Assembly (NCBI RefSeq): GCF_011193355.1
Contig: NZ_CP049780.1
Location: 6,299,798-6,363,797, forward strand
DNA: 64,000 nucleotides
From: Streptomyces sp. JB150
GTDB lineage: Bacteria > Actinomycetota > Actinomycetes > Streptomycetales > Streptomycetaceae
Direction: 5' to 3'
Shown here piece by piece: positions 1 to 10,225 of this stretch. How positions within the stretch are numbered: position 1 is the first letter of the stretch; each line of letters opens with the position of its first letter. The notes below the pieces were generated by a model. It saw only the letters and a program-made list of their open reading frames with translations, made no database searches and was not told where the DNA came from. A program made the translations under genes and the position numbers.

Positions 1-83
1 GGTCGCAGTGGACGCCAGGGGGCCGTAAGGGTCGGATATCGGCCGACTGGCCCAACAGAATCGCACACACAACGACGGCGTCA

Positions 84-112
84 TTGCTTCGAATCTGTTG
101 GAGTTTTAGTGT
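84..112 (+). promoter_or_regulatory. Candidate promoter of the beta-galactosidase gene
   Basis: TTGCTT at 84-89 and TAGTGT at 107-112 are separated by 17 bp. This fits the -35/-10 spacing of a housekeeping-type actinomycete promoter. It would give a leader of about 60 nt before the chosen start at 180. The first 80 bp of the window hold no gene I can recognise. A short inverted repeat (GTCGG/CCGAC, 31-47) lies upstream and could be an operator, but this is weak. Confidence 0.5.
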
Positions 113-179
113 GACTGCGGCTCAGAAGTCCCCTGGGGCCCGCGAGTTGAGTGGTTCACCCCCGAGGAAGGTCACGGTC

Positions 180-3100
180 ATGCCGCACCCGCACGCGCCG
201 CACGCCCACCGCCCCGAACCGCCCGCCGACCACCACCACCACCGCCCGGTCGTCAGCCGCCGCCGACTGCTCGAAGGCGGCGCCGCCGTCCTCGGCGCAC
301 TCGCCCTGTCCGCGCCGCCCGGCACGGCGCACGCCCACGGCCGGCCCGCCGCCACACCGGCCACCGGCCCCTTCGCCGCGCCCGACGGCACCGAGTGGAA
401 CGGCCGCATCGACGTCTTCCGGCTCGGCACCGAACCGCCGCACACCACACTGATGCCCTACGCCGGTCCCGGCCAGGCCCTGGACGCCGACCGCACCCGC
501 TCGCCGTACCGCCTCAGCCTCGACGGCACCTGGAAGTTCGCCTACGCCGAGCGCCCCGACGACCGCGACCCCGACTTCCACCGCACCGACCTCGACGACA
601 GCGACTGGGACACCCTGCCCGTCCCCTCCGTCTGGCAGCTGCACGGCTACGACCGCCCGGTCTACCTCAACATCACCTACCCCTACTGGGGCCCCAACGG
701 CCTCGGCGAGGAGCCGCGCCCGCCCGCCGCGCCGACCCGCTACAACCCGGTCGGCCAGTACCGCCGCACCTTCACCGTCCCGCGCTCGTGGACCGGCCGC
801 CGCACCTTCCTGCACTTCGAGGGCGTCAAATCGGCGCACTACGTGTGGATCAACGGCAAGCTCGCCGGCTACCACGAGGACTCGTACACGCCCGCCGAGT
901 ACGACATCACCCCGCACCTGAAGCCCGGCACCAACCAGATCGCGGTGGAGGTCTACCGCTACTCGGACGGCGACTGGCTGGAGGACCAGGACATGATCCG
1001 GCTGAGCGGCATCTTCCGCTCGGTCTACCTCTACTCCACGCCGCCCGTGCACCTGCGCGACTTCAAGCTGGACACCCCGCTCAGCGACGACTGCACCGCC
1101 GCCGAACTGAAGGTCACCGCCCACATCCGCGACTACGGCGAACCGACCGGCGCACCGGAGCGGCGGTCCGACGGCTCCGCCGGGCGGTACACCGTCGACA
1201 TCACGCTCTACGACGCCGACCGCCGGCCCGTCTGGCGCCGCCCCCTCCGGCAGTCCGCCGACGTCCCGGCCGGCGGCGAGACCACCGTCGAGGCCGCCCG
1301 GGCCGTCCCCGAACCGCGCCTGTGGTCCGCCGAGGACCCCTACCTCTACACCGCCGTCCTCCAGCTGCGCGACCCCGCCGGAAAGGTGACCGAGACCCTC
1401 TCGCACCGCGTCGGTCTGCGCGAGTTCGCGCTCAGGGACGGGCTGATGCGGATCAACGGCAAGCCGGTCTCCTTCCGCGGCACCAACCGCCACGAGATGC
1501 ACCCCGACCGCGGTACGGCGCTCACCCGCGCGGACATGGTGCGCGACATCCGCCTCATCAAGCGGCTCAACATGAACAGCGTGCGCACCTCGCACTACCC
1601 CAACAACCCGCTGTGGTACGAACTCGCCGACGAGTACGGCCTCTACCTCGTCGACGAGACCAACCTGGAGACCCACGGCATCCGCGACGAGTACCCCGGC
1701 GACCACCCCGAGTGGACCGAGGCCTGCCTCGCCCGCGCGCAGAACATGGTGCACCGCGACAAGAACCACGCCTCGGTGGTCATCTGGTCCCTCGGCAACG
1801 AGGCAGGCGGCGGCTCCACCTTCACCGCCATGCACGACTGGATCCGCTCCTACGACCCCACCCGCGTCATCCAGTACGAGGGCGACGACCGCCCGGGCAT
1901 CAGCGACATCCGCTCCGAGATGTACGACACCCCGCAGCGCGTCGAAGCCCGCGCCAAGGACACCGCCGACATCCGGCCGTACGTGATGATCGAGTACTCC
2001 CACGCGATGGGGAACTCCAACGGCAACTTCAAGAAGTACTGGGACCTGGTCCGCCGCTACGACGTCCTCCAGGGCGGCTGGATCTGGGACTTCGCCGACC
2101 AGTCGCTGACCTGGCCCGTCCCCCCGCGCATCCTCCTCACCGAGACCGGCCCCGCCCGCCTCCAGGGTGAGATCATGGCCCCCGGCGGCACCTTCGACCG
2201 GACGAAGGGCGTCTTCGGCGGCACCGTCTTCCCCCGCGACGAGCGCCTGGACCTCACCGGCTCGCTCACGCTGGAGGCCTGGATCACCCCGCACGTCCTC
2301 GGCTACCACCAGCCCATCCTCGCCAAGGGCGACACCCAGTACGCCCTGAAGCAGACCAACCGGAACCTGGAGTTCTTCATCCACGGCGACGGCCAGTGGA
2401 TCACCGCGAGCTGGGCGCTGCCCGACGACTGGACCGGCCGCGAGCACCATGTCGCGGGTGTCTACGACGCCGACGCCGGCACCCTCACCCTCCACGTCGA
2501 CGGCCGGGTCCGGGCCACCCGCACCACCACCCGGCGGCCCTCCAGCACCACCGCGCCCCTCGCCCTCGCCACCGACGCCGACCACCAGACCCGCGAGTTC
2601 AGCGGCACCATCCGCCGCGCCCGCGTCTACGCCCGCGCCCTCACCGCCGCCGAACTCGCCTCCGCCGAGCGCGGCCCCGGCGACGACGGCGTACGGTTCT
2701 GGTTCGACGCGGCCACCGCCGTCCGCACCGAGAAGAAGCCCCGCGCGAAGACCTTCTTCGCCTACGGCGGCGACTGGCGCGACAACCCCAACGACGGCAA
2801 CTTCGTCGCCGACGGCATCGTCACCGCCGACCGCGGCCACACCGGCAAGGCCGCCGAGATCAGACGCGTCCACCAGGCCGTGGGCGCCGCCCCCGCGGAC
2901 GGCGGCCCCGGCGCGGTCACCCTCACCAACGAGTACCTGTTCACCAACCTCCGCGCCTACGACGGCCACTGGGCCCTCGTCGCCGACGGCGAGACCGTCC
3001 AGCGCGGCAGACTCACCCGCGACCAGCTCGACGTACCGCCCCTGTCCACGAAACACATCACCCTGCCCGTGCGGCTGCCGCAGGACCCGCCGCCCGGCAC

Positions 3101-4157
3101 CGAGTTCTTCCTCGAGCTGTCCTTCACCACCCGGGAGCCCACCCCGTGGGCCGCGCGCGGCTTCGAGATCGCCCGGCAGCAGATCCCCCTCGACGCCGGC
3201 GCCCCCGAGGTGACCCCCGTGCCGCTGGACAGCGTGCCCGCGCTGCGCCACACCGACGGCGACCGCGAGATCACCGTCACCGGGGCCGCCTTCTCCGTCA
3301 CCGTCGACAAGCGCGCCGGCGTCCTCACCTCCTACGAGGCCGGCGGCAAGCCGCTGATCCTCTCCGGGCCCGCCCCCAACTTCTGGCGGGCCCCCACCGA
3401 CAACGACAAGGGCAACGGACAGCACATCCGCAACCAGACCTGGCGCGACGCCGGAGCCCACCGCACCGTCTCGGACGTCCGGCTGCGCACCCTCGGCGAC
3501 AAGGCCGTCGAGGTCACCGTCACCGGCACCCTCCCGACCACCGTCGCCTCCACCTTCACCACCACCTACACCGTCTTCGGCAACGGCGAGATCAAGGTCG
3601 ACCACACGCTGCACCCGGGCGCGCCCAGCCTGCCGTACATCCCCGAGGTCGGCGCCCTGCTCCTGCTGCCCGGTCGCCTGGAGCTGCTGCGCTACTACGG
3701 GCGCGGCCCCGAGGAGAACCACTGGGACCGCAACAACGGCACCGACGTCGGCGTGTACTCCGGCACCGTCGCCGGACAGTGGACGCCGTACATCCGCCCC
3801 CAGGAGAACGGCAACAAGACCGACGTCCGCTGGATCGCCCTCACCGACGACAGCGGCGCCGGACTGCTGGTCAGCGGCGACGGACTGCTGGAGGTCAACG
3901 CCTCCCACTTCACCCCCGAGGACCTGTCCGACGGGGTGCGCCACGACTACCAGCTCACCCCGCGCGAGGAGGTCGTCCTGCGCGTCAGCCACCGGCAGAT
4001 GGGCGTCGGCGGCGACAACAGCTGGGGCGCCCACACCCACGACGAGTACAAGCTGTTCGCCGACCGCGACTACTCCTACACCTACCGGCTGCGGCCCCTT
4101 CCGGACGTCGAGGACGCGATGCGGCTTGCCCGCAGGCCCACGGCCACCGAGGGGTGA
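180..4157 (+). CDS. Secreted GH2 beta-galactosidase with inserted LamG domain
   Basis: Large LacZ-type glycoside hydrolase family 2 enzyme (1325 aa), predicted to hydrolyse terminal beta-galactosides outside the cell. The start at 180 is chosen because GAGGAAGG lies 8 nt upstream and because it exposes a Tat-like signal (SRRRLLEGG followed by a hydrophobic stretch and AHA) at residues 25-55. Domains in order: GH2 sugar-binding and immunoglobulin-like domains (about 80-410), TIM barrel with acid/base E541 in SLGNEAGGG and nucleophile E605 in IEYSHAMGNSNG, then the small-chain domain near the C-terminus (NFWRAPTDND). Unlike E. coli LacZ, about 200 residues (roughly 650-857) with concanavalin/LamG features are inserted in a barrel loop, between the segments equivalent to VDQS and YGGDFGD. 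A LacZ-like enzyme is well supported. The natural substrate could be a larger galactan rather than lactose. Confidence 0.93.
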   Translation: MPHPHAPHAHRPEPPADHHHHRPVVSRRRLLEGGAAVLGALALSAPPGTAHAHGRPAATPATGPFAAPDGTEWNGRIDVFRLGTEPPHTTLMPYAGPGQALDADRTRSPYRLSLDGTWKFAYAERPDDRDPDFHRTDLDDSDWDTLPVPSVWQLHGYDRPVYLNITYPYWGPNGLGEEPRPPAAPTRYNPVGQYRRTFTVPRSWTGRRTFLHFEGVKSAHYVWINGKLAGYHEDSYTPAEYDITPHLKPGTNQIAVEVYRYSDGDWLEDQDMIRLSGIFRSVYLYSTPPVHLRDFKLDTPLSDDCTAAELKVTAHIRDYGEPTGAPERRSDGSAGRYTVDITLYDADRRPVWRRPLRQSADVPAGGETTVEAARAVPEPRLWSAEDPYLYTAVLQLRDPAGKVTETLSHRVGLREFALRDGLMRINGKPVSFRGTNRHEMHPDRGTALTRADMVRDIRLIKRLNMNSVRTSHYPNNPLWYELADEYGLYLVDETNLETHGIRDEYPGDHPEWTEACLARAQNMVHRDKNHASVVIWSLGNEAGGGSTFTAMHDWIRSYDPTRVIQYEGDDRPGISDIRSEMYDTPQRVEARAKDTADIRPYVMIEYSHAMGNSNGNFKKYWDLVRRYDVLQGGWIWDFADQSLTWPVPPRILLTETGPARLQGEIMAPGGTFDRTKGVFGGTVFPRDERLDLTGSLTLEAWITPHVLGYHQPILAKGDTQYALKQTNRNLEFFIHGDGQWITASWALPDDWTGREHHVAGVYDADAGTLTLHVDGRVRATRTTTRRPSSTTAPLALATDADHQTREFSGTIRRARVYARALTAAELASAERGPGDDGVRFWFDAATAVRTEKKPRAKTFFAYGGDWRDNPNDGNFVADGIVTADRGHTGKAAEIRRVHQAVGAAPADGGPGAVTLTNEYLFTNLRAYDGHWALVADGETVQRGRLTRDQLDVPPLSTKHITLPVRLPQDPPPGTEFFLELSFTTREPTPWAARGFEIARQQIPLDAGAPEVTPVPLDSVPALRHTDGDREITVTGAAFSVTVDKRAGVLTSYEAGGKPLILSGPAPNFWRAPTDNDKGNGQHIRNQTWRDAGAHRTVSDVRLRTLGDKAVEVTVTGTLPTTVASTFTTTYTVFGNGEIKVDHTLHPGAPSLPYIPEVGALLLLPGRLELLRYYGRGPEENHWDRNNGTDVGVYSGTVAGQWTPYIRPQENGNKTDVRWIALTDDSGAGLLVSGDGLLEVNASHFTPEDLSDGVRHDYQLTPREEVVLRVSHRQMGVGGDNSWGAHTHDEYKLFADRDYSYTYRLRPLPDVEDAMRLARRPTATEG

Positions 4158-4161
4158 GGCG

Positions 4162-5264
4162 TCACCAGCGGCTTCGAGGGTGCCGCCCGGCCCGGGCACG
4201 ACCGCGGCGCCGACGGCGATCCCGTCGAGCGTCGCGTGCAGCCAGGCGCGGTCGTCGGCGGTGGGGTGCTCCAGCCGCAGGCGCCGCGCCCGGAACGGGA
4301 CCATGCGCAGCCCGGCCAGCCGTCCCGTCCCCGCGTCGAGGGAGACCAGGAAGGCCAGCCGCAGGTCGTCGCGGTACTCCTCGTGGCCGGTGATTCCCTC
4401 GTAGTCGTCGATGAAGTCGCCGCAGCCGTACAGCACCGGCCGCTCCCCGTACACCTCGATCCGGCGGGGGTGGTGCGAGGAGTGGCCGTGCACCACGTCC
4501 ACCCCGCCGTCGACGAGCGCGTGCGCGAAACGGACCTGCTCCTGCGGCACGCGGTAACCCCAGTTGGACCCCCAGTGCACGGAGACCACCATCAGGTCGC
4601 CGGGGCGCCGGACCTGCCGCACCCGGCGTACGACCGCCTCGGCGGCCGCGGGAGAGGGCGTCGGCACATAGGCCACGCCGGACTGCTCCGCGGTCGCCGC
4701 CCAGCCCGGCGGGATCCCGCTGGACGTCATGCCCAGCGCGAAGACCAGCACCCGGGCGCCGGAGCCGGTGCCGATCACGGCGGGCGCGTACGCCTCGTCC
4801 GCGTCCCGGCCCGCGCCCGCCGTCCGCAGTCCCGCGCCGGCCAGCGTCTCCAGGGTCTCCGCCAGGCCCCGCCGGCCGAAGTCCAGAACGTGGTTGTTGG
4901 CGAGCACGCACACATCGGGGCGGGCCACCGTCAGGGCGGGCAGGTTCGCCGGGTGCATCCGGTAGTGCACCGCCTTGCCGGGCGCGAACGCGCCGTCCGC
5001 CGTCACGGCCGTCTCCAGGTTCATGATCCGCGCCGCGGGCGCCGCCCCGGCCAGCACCGCCAGCGCCTCGCCCCACGGCCACGCGGGGTCCACCGGCGCG
5101 GGCACCGGCCCGTTCACCGCCTCCGCCAGCGCCAGATAGCCGCGGGCGTCACGGACGTACTCCTCCCGCAGCCCCGGATCACCGGGGTGCGCGAGGATCT
5201 GGTCGACGCCGCGCCCGAGCATCACGTCCCCGCACAGGAACAGCGTCACGACATCGCCGCCCAT
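4162..5264 (-). CDS. CapA-family metallophosphoesterase-like protein, 3' end unresolved
   Basis: Relative of the CapA/PgsA poly-gamma-glutamate synthesis proteins, a calcineurin-like phosphoesterase fold. Visible motifs are LCGDVMLGRG at the N-terminus, NLETAV, ANNHVLDFG, SVHWGSNWG and HGHSSHHPRRIEVYG, which together match the metal-site signature. No signal peptide is seen from the start at 5264, which has GGTGGAGAG just upstream. The conserved sequence fades at about 4165. The reading frame then meets no stop until the first 160 bp of the window and runs antisense through the beta-galactosidase gene. The neighbouring frame has a TGA at 4162-4164, which is used here as the nominal end. A one-base change near 4165-4200, real or a sequencing error, is the simplest explanation. 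The gene is convergent with the beta-galactosidase gene and divergent from hsp20. Confidence 0.75.
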
Positions 5265-5364
5265 CTCTCCACCGTAGGACGACACCGCGCGGGACGGCGC
5301 GTGTGGTTCGTGCCGCGGGGGAAACCCGGGGCTCCTGAGGGACCTCACAGAAGGGAGGCGTGCC

Positions 5365-6060
5365 ATGAACACGCCTGCGCGGCGTGGCGGCGGCCCCCTG
5401 GAGCCGCGGCGGGGGCCGGGCCGGGGCGGCGGACCGTGGGACTGGGACCCGCTCGCGGAGCTGCGGCGGCTGCGGCGTGACACGGATGCGGACCGCGCCG
5501 GCGACCAGGGCACCGCGCCGGCCTGGGGCGGCGTCGCCTGGGGGCCCGCGGTCGAGGAGGAGGAGACCGACGACGCCTACGAGATCCACGCCCGGCTGCC
5601 CGGCGTCCCGCGCGAGCGGATCGCCGTCGACATCGACGCACACGAACTGCGGATTTCCGGCGAACTCGGCGAGGAGGAGCGGGCACGCACCCTCTCCCGG
5701 CCCGACGGCCGCTTCCTCTACCGCACCACCCTGCCCGCGGGAGCCGACCCTGAGCGGGCCGAGGCGGAGCTGACCGACGGCGTCCTGCGGGTCCGGATGC
5801 CCAAGTCCGCGACGCCGAAACGGCGCCGCCTGCGGATCGGCGGGACGGACGACGGGACGGGTGTCGGGACGGGCGTCGGGACGGACCCGGCGACCGGACG
5901 AACGGCACAGGCAACGGAACCATCGGGATCAGCGGGACCAGCGGGAACAGCGGGACCAGCAGAGGCAACGGAAGCGGCGGCACCGGCGAGCGGTCGGCCG
6001 GCCCGCGCGGCCGAGCACGAGACGCACCGGAACACGGACCGGACGGGGGCGGACACATGA
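5365..6060 (+). CDS. Hsp20/alpha-crystallin small heat shock protein
   Basis: ATP-independent holdase chaperone that binds unfolding proteins. The 231-residue product has an N-terminal Gly/Arg-rich segment with WDWDPLAELRRL. An alpha-crystallin domain follows at about residues 63-150 (YEIHARLPGVPRERIAVDI, then ELTDGVLRVRMPK). The C-terminal extension of about 75 residues is unusually long, rich in Gly, Thr, Ala and Pro, and built from short DNA repeats around 5850-5990. Typical Hsp20 proteins are about 140-160 aa, so the tail is extra. GGGAGG precedes the ATG by 6 nt. The stop overlaps the next start (ATGA, 6057-6060), so the two genes are probably translationally coupled. Confidence 0.9.
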   Translation: MNTPARRGGGPLEPRRGPGRGGGPWDWDPLAELRRLRRDTDADRAGDQGTAPAWGGVAWGPAVEEEETDDAYEIHARLPGVPRERIAVDIDAHELRISGELGEEERARTLSRPDGRFLYRTTLPAGADPERAEAELTDGVLRVRMPKSATPKRRRLRIGGTDDGTGVGTGVGTDPATGRTAQATEPSGSAGPAGTAGPAEATEAAAPASGRPARAAEHETHRNTDRTGADT

Positions 6061-7151
6061 CGGCACGGTTCCACGACCGCGCGCACGCCGGCCGAGAGCT
6101 GGCCGAGCATCTGCGCATCCTCCAGGAGAAGGGCCTCCTGCCGCACCCCGTCGTCCTCGCCCTGCCACGCGGCGGTGTCACCGTCGCCGAGCAGGCCGCC
6201 CGCGCCCTCGGCGCACCCCTCGACGTGCTCGTGGTCCGCAAGATCGGCGTGCCGTCCCACGAGGAGTACGGCGTCGGCGCCCTCGCCGGCGACGAGCCGC
6301 CGCTGTTCGACCGGCGGTCCATGGAGCAGACCGGCCTCACCGAGGACGACCTCGCCCCCGTGGTGGAGCGGGAGCGGGCCGAGCTGCGCCGCCGTGAGGA
6401 GCGCTACCGCCAGGGCCGCCCCGCGCCGGAGCTGGAGGGCAGGACCGTCATCCTCGTCGACGACGGCCTCGCCACCGGCGCCACCGCCCGCGCCGCCGTG
6501 CACGCGGTGCGCCGCCGGCAGCCGGAGCGGATCGTCGTGGCCGTGCCCGTGGCCTCCCACGATGCGGTCGAGCTGCTGCGCCACGAGGCCGACGACGTCG
6601 TCTGCCTGCTGCGCCCGAGCCCCTTCCACGCGGTGGGCCTCTGGTACGACGACTTCGGCCAGCTCACCGACGACGACGTCCTCAAGGCCCTGCACACAGG
6701 CTTAGGAGGTACCGCGATGACCGCCACGACCAGGCACGTGCGGGACGTGATGTCGCCGGGCGCGACCGCCGTCGAACCCATGACGACCCTCACCGAGGCC
6801 GCCCGGGTCATGCGCGAGCAGAACATCGGCGACGTCCTCGTGGCCTACGACTGTGATCTGTTCGGGGTCCTCACCGACCGGGACATCACGGTCCGGGCCG
6901 TCGCCGAGGGCCGCGACCCGCGGGTCACCACCGTCGGCTCGCTGTGCACCCGGCCGCCCGTGATCACCCTCGACCCGGACGACACCACCGACCACGCCGT
7001 GGAGCTGATGCGGCGGCACGCCCTGCGCCGGCTGCCCGTCGTGGAGCACGGCGGCTGCCCCGTCGGCATGGTCACCCTCGGGGACCTCGCCACCACCGAG
7101 GACCCGCACTCCGCCCTCGCCGACATCAGCCGCGCGGCCCCCAACCGCTGA
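6057..7151 (+). CDS. Phosphoribosyltransferase fused to a CBS-domain pair
   Basis: The first 215 residues or so are a type I phosphoribosyltransferase-like domain with PRPP-loop sequence VILVDDGLATGATAR. Residues 221-364 form two CBS motifs (VRDVMSPGATAV through LTDRDITVRAV, and a second repeat ending MVTLGDLA), which resembles the Hrp1-type stand-alone CBS proteins that sense adenosine nucleotides. In relatives these are usually separate neighbouring genes. Here they are one frame, but the junction carries TTAGGAGGT (6702-6710), a near-perfect ribosome binding site 6 nt before an in-frame ATG at 6717. The junction also contains a TTA leucine codon, which is very rare in Streptomyces. Both proteins may be made separately, or a one-base loss may have joined two genes. 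The gene overlaps hsp20 by 4 nt. Confidence 0.8.
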   Translation: MTARFHDRAHAGRELAEHLRILQEKGLLPHPVVLALPRGGVTVAEQAARALGAPLDVLVVRKIGVPSHEEYGVGALAGDEPPLFDRRSMEQTGLTEDDLAPVVERERAELRRREERYRQGRPAPELEGRTVILVDDGLATGATARAAVHAVRRRQPERIVVAVPVASHDAVELLRHEADDVVCLLRPSPFHAVGLWYDDFGQLTDDDVLKALHTGLGGTAMTATTRHVRDVMSPGATAVEPMTTLTEAARVMREQNIGDVLVAYDCDLFGVLTDRDITVRAVAEGRDPRVTTVGSLCTRPPVITLDPDDTTDHAVELMRRHALRRLPVVEHGGCPVGMVTLGDLATTEDPHSALADISRAAPNR

Positions 7152-7183
7152 ACGCGGCCGTCACGGCCGTGAGGAGACCCGCC

Positions 7184-7483
7184 GTGCACCACGACCACGC
7201 CCCGCCGGTAGACCGCACCGGCACCGAGCCCGCCACCGCGCGCAGCGCGCTGCGCCTGCGGCTGCTGCTGAGCGCCGCGTTCCTGCCGCTGTTCGCCGCG
7301 GCCGCCGTCCTGCTCGGCCTCTGGGCGGCGGACTCGGCACCCGGGGACAGCCCCGGCCGCGGCCCGCTGACCGTCCTCGCGGTCGTCTGCGCCGCGCTCG
7401 CCGTGGTCGCCGCCGTGGACCTGGCCGTCGTACGGCGCCGGATGCGCCGCGCGGGGGGCGGCGGCGCGCACCGCCGGAGGTAG
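7184..7483 (+). CDS. Small membrane protein, DUF6343-like
   Basis: The 99-residue product starts with GTG at 7184, which has GAGGAG 7 nt upstream. It carries the conserved-looking segment [15 protein letters not shown] followed by two hydrophobic helices (about residues 25-47 and 60-82) and a basic Arg/Gly tail. The pattern recalls the actinobacterial DUF6343 family, from memory. No catalytic motif is visible and the function is unknown. It lies 32 nt downstream of the phosphoribosyltransferase-CBS gene and may be co-transcribed with it. Confidence 0.65.
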   Translation: MHHDHAPPVDRTGTEPATARSALRLRLLLSAAFLPLFAAAAVLLGLWAADSAPGDSPGRGPLTVLAVVCAALAVVAAVDLAVVRRRMRRAGGGGAHRRR

Positions 7484-7634
7484 CGGCACGGTTACCGGCC
7501 CGGTGGGGCACGGGTACGGGACGGGCGGCGGCACGAGGGGGGTGCCGCGTCCCGGCCGGTGGCGGGCAGGCGGGCGGGGCGGAACAATCCGGACTGGCAC
7601 CCACCGCTCGCACCGCACCGAAGGGACCTCGCGC

Positions 7635-9047
<1,413 letters not shown>

Positions 9048-9085
9048 CCCGGCACACCGGCCTTTCCGCACCCGCACCCGCGCCC

Positions 9086-9160
9086 GGACCGCGTTCAACC
9101 GAGCCGCGTTCACCCGAGCCGCGTTCACCCGGATCACGTTCACCCGGACCGCGTTCACCC
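9086..9160. repeat. Five tandem copies of a 15-bp repeat
   Basis: Five consecutive 15-bp units begin at 9086, 9101, 9116, 9131 and 9146, with the pattern GRNCCGCGTTCACCC and one or two changes each. Units 2 and 3 are identical. The array lies in the gap between lpdA and the DUF7144-like gene, about 40 bp after the lpdA stop. No hairpin is evident. It may be neutral slippage or a set of binding sites. Confidence 0.85.
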
Positions 9161-9287
9161 GGACGGCCCGCATCCGCTCGCCCGTCCGTCGCCCAGGCTG
9201 TGTGCTGGCGTCGACCGGCCCCGCTCTTCCCCCGGGGCCGGCGCCGCCCGACCGGGGCGGCCGGAACCGGAGAGAACGGACAGCGGG

Positions 9288-9812
9288 ATGAGCGAGCAGC
9301 CGCACCGGCCGCGCCGGGCCGCCCCGCCGCAGGGCGAGATCGGCACCGCCTGGACGGCCGAGCGCCGGCGCGGCACCACCGACGCGCCCGCCCCGCCCTC
9401 CGGCCGCCACCCCGGCCAGGGCGCCGGCACCCTCGCCGGGGTGCTCATGCTGTGCGGCGGCGTCATGGCCGTGCTCCAGGGGATCGCGGCCGTCGCCGAG
9501 GACGACGTCTACGCCCGCATCGGCGGGTACGTCTACGAAGTGCGCCTCACCGGCTGGGGATGGATCCACGTCGTCGTGGGCGCCCTGGTCGCCGTGGCCG
9601 GCTGGGGCGTGCTCACCGGCGCGTCCCGGGCGCGGCCCGCCGGACTCGCCCTGGTCACGCTCAGCCTGGTCGCGCAGTTCCTCTTCCTGCCGTACGCGCC
9701 GCTGTGGGCGCTGGTCATGGTGGCGATCGACGTGTTCGTGCTGGGGGCGCTGACGGCGCGGACACCGGCCGCGCCGCCGTCTGCCGCGTCCGCTACTCCG
9801 CCGCGTCGCTGA
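9288..9812 (+). CDS. DUF7144-like four-helix membrane protein
   Basis: Product of 174 aa. The N-terminal 45 residues are polar and proline-rich. Four hydrophobic helices follow, containing the family-like segments GWGWIHVVVGALVAVAGWG, LFLPYAPLWALVMVAIDVFV and LTGASRARP. This is the recognisable pattern of a widespread actinobacterial membrane family of unknown role (DUF7144, from memory). Its 3' end overlaps the end of the convergent ArsR gene by 20 nt. No function is assigned. Confidence 0.75.
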   Translation: MSEQPHRPRRAAPPQGEIGTAWTAERRRGTTDAPAPPSGRHPGQGAGTLAGVLMLCGGVMAVLQGIAAVAEDDVYARIGGYVYEVRLTGWGWIHVVVGALVAVAGWGVLTGASRARPAGLALVTLSLVAQFLFLPYAPLWALVMVAIDVFVLGALTARTPAAPPSAASATPPRR

Positions 9813-10155
9813 TCCCCAGGCGCAGATGCTCCACGTGGTACACGGCCTGGTCGAGGAGTTCGGCCACGTGGTGGTCGTGCAGCGCGTACACCACCGACCG
9901 GCCGCGGCGCTCGCCCACCACCAGGCCCAGGTTGCGCAGCAGGCGCAGCTGATGGGAGCACGCCGACTGCTCCATGCCCACCTCGGCGGCCAACTCGGTG
10001 GCCGGCAGCGGCCCTTCGCGCAGCCGGGCGAGGATCAGCAGCCGGGACGGGGTGGACAGGGCCTGGAGCGTGGTGGCCACCTTGGCGACGTTGTCCGCGT
10101 CGAGACGGACGCGCTCGGGGGCGCTCTGCGCGCTGGTGACGGCTCCATGACCCAT
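9793..10155 (-). CDS. ArsR/SmtB-family metal-sensing repressor, NmtR-like
   Basis: A 120-residue winged-helix repressor. The recognition region is about residues 55-80 (TELAAEVGMEQSACSHQLRL). The C-terminal helix carries D-x-H and H-x-x-H spacing in LHDHHVAELLDQAVYHVEHL, the alpha-5 metal site used by NmtR/CzrA-type Ni/Co/Zn sensors. The chosen start is the ATG at 10155, since upstream in-frame codons run into the ATPase promoter. It is divergent from a P1B-type metal ATPase gene with only 70 bp between starts, the same arrangement as mycobacterial nmtR-ctpJ. It most likely represses both genes until metal binds. Co versus Ni specificity cannot be decided from sequence. Confidence 0.88.
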   Translation of the reverse strand: MGHGAVTSAQSAPERVRLDADNVAKVATTLQALSTPSRLLILARLREGPLPATELAAEVGMEQSACSHQLRLLRNLGLVVGERRGRSVVYALHDHHVAELLDQAVYHVEHLRLGISDAAE

Positions 10156-10175
10156 GGCGAGTATCTTACTCACCG

Positions 10176-10205
10176 CATATGAACGAATGAATGGGTCTTC
10201 ATGTG
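10176..10205. promoter_or_regulatory. Candidate ArsR operator between regulator and ATPase genes
   Basis: An imperfect inverted repeat, CATATGAA (10176-10183) and TTCATGTG (10198-10205), lies in the 70-bp divergent region. Seven of eight arm positions pair. The AT-rich ATGAA...TTCAT core and its position resemble the 12-2-12-type operators of ArsR/SmtB repressors. It sits about 20 bp before the ATPase start codon, so bound repressor would block both genes. Confidence 0.5.
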
Positions 10206-10225
10206 TTCCTGTATGGTGAGGCGAT

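Noticed and set aside
156..4155. Long minus-strand open frame antisense to the beta-galactosidase gene
   Set aside because: It is the mirror of a strongly biased GC3 coding frame, has no family resemblance and is only the run-on of the capA frame.
9086..9160. Possible CRISPR array
   Set aside because: Units are contiguous with no spacers.
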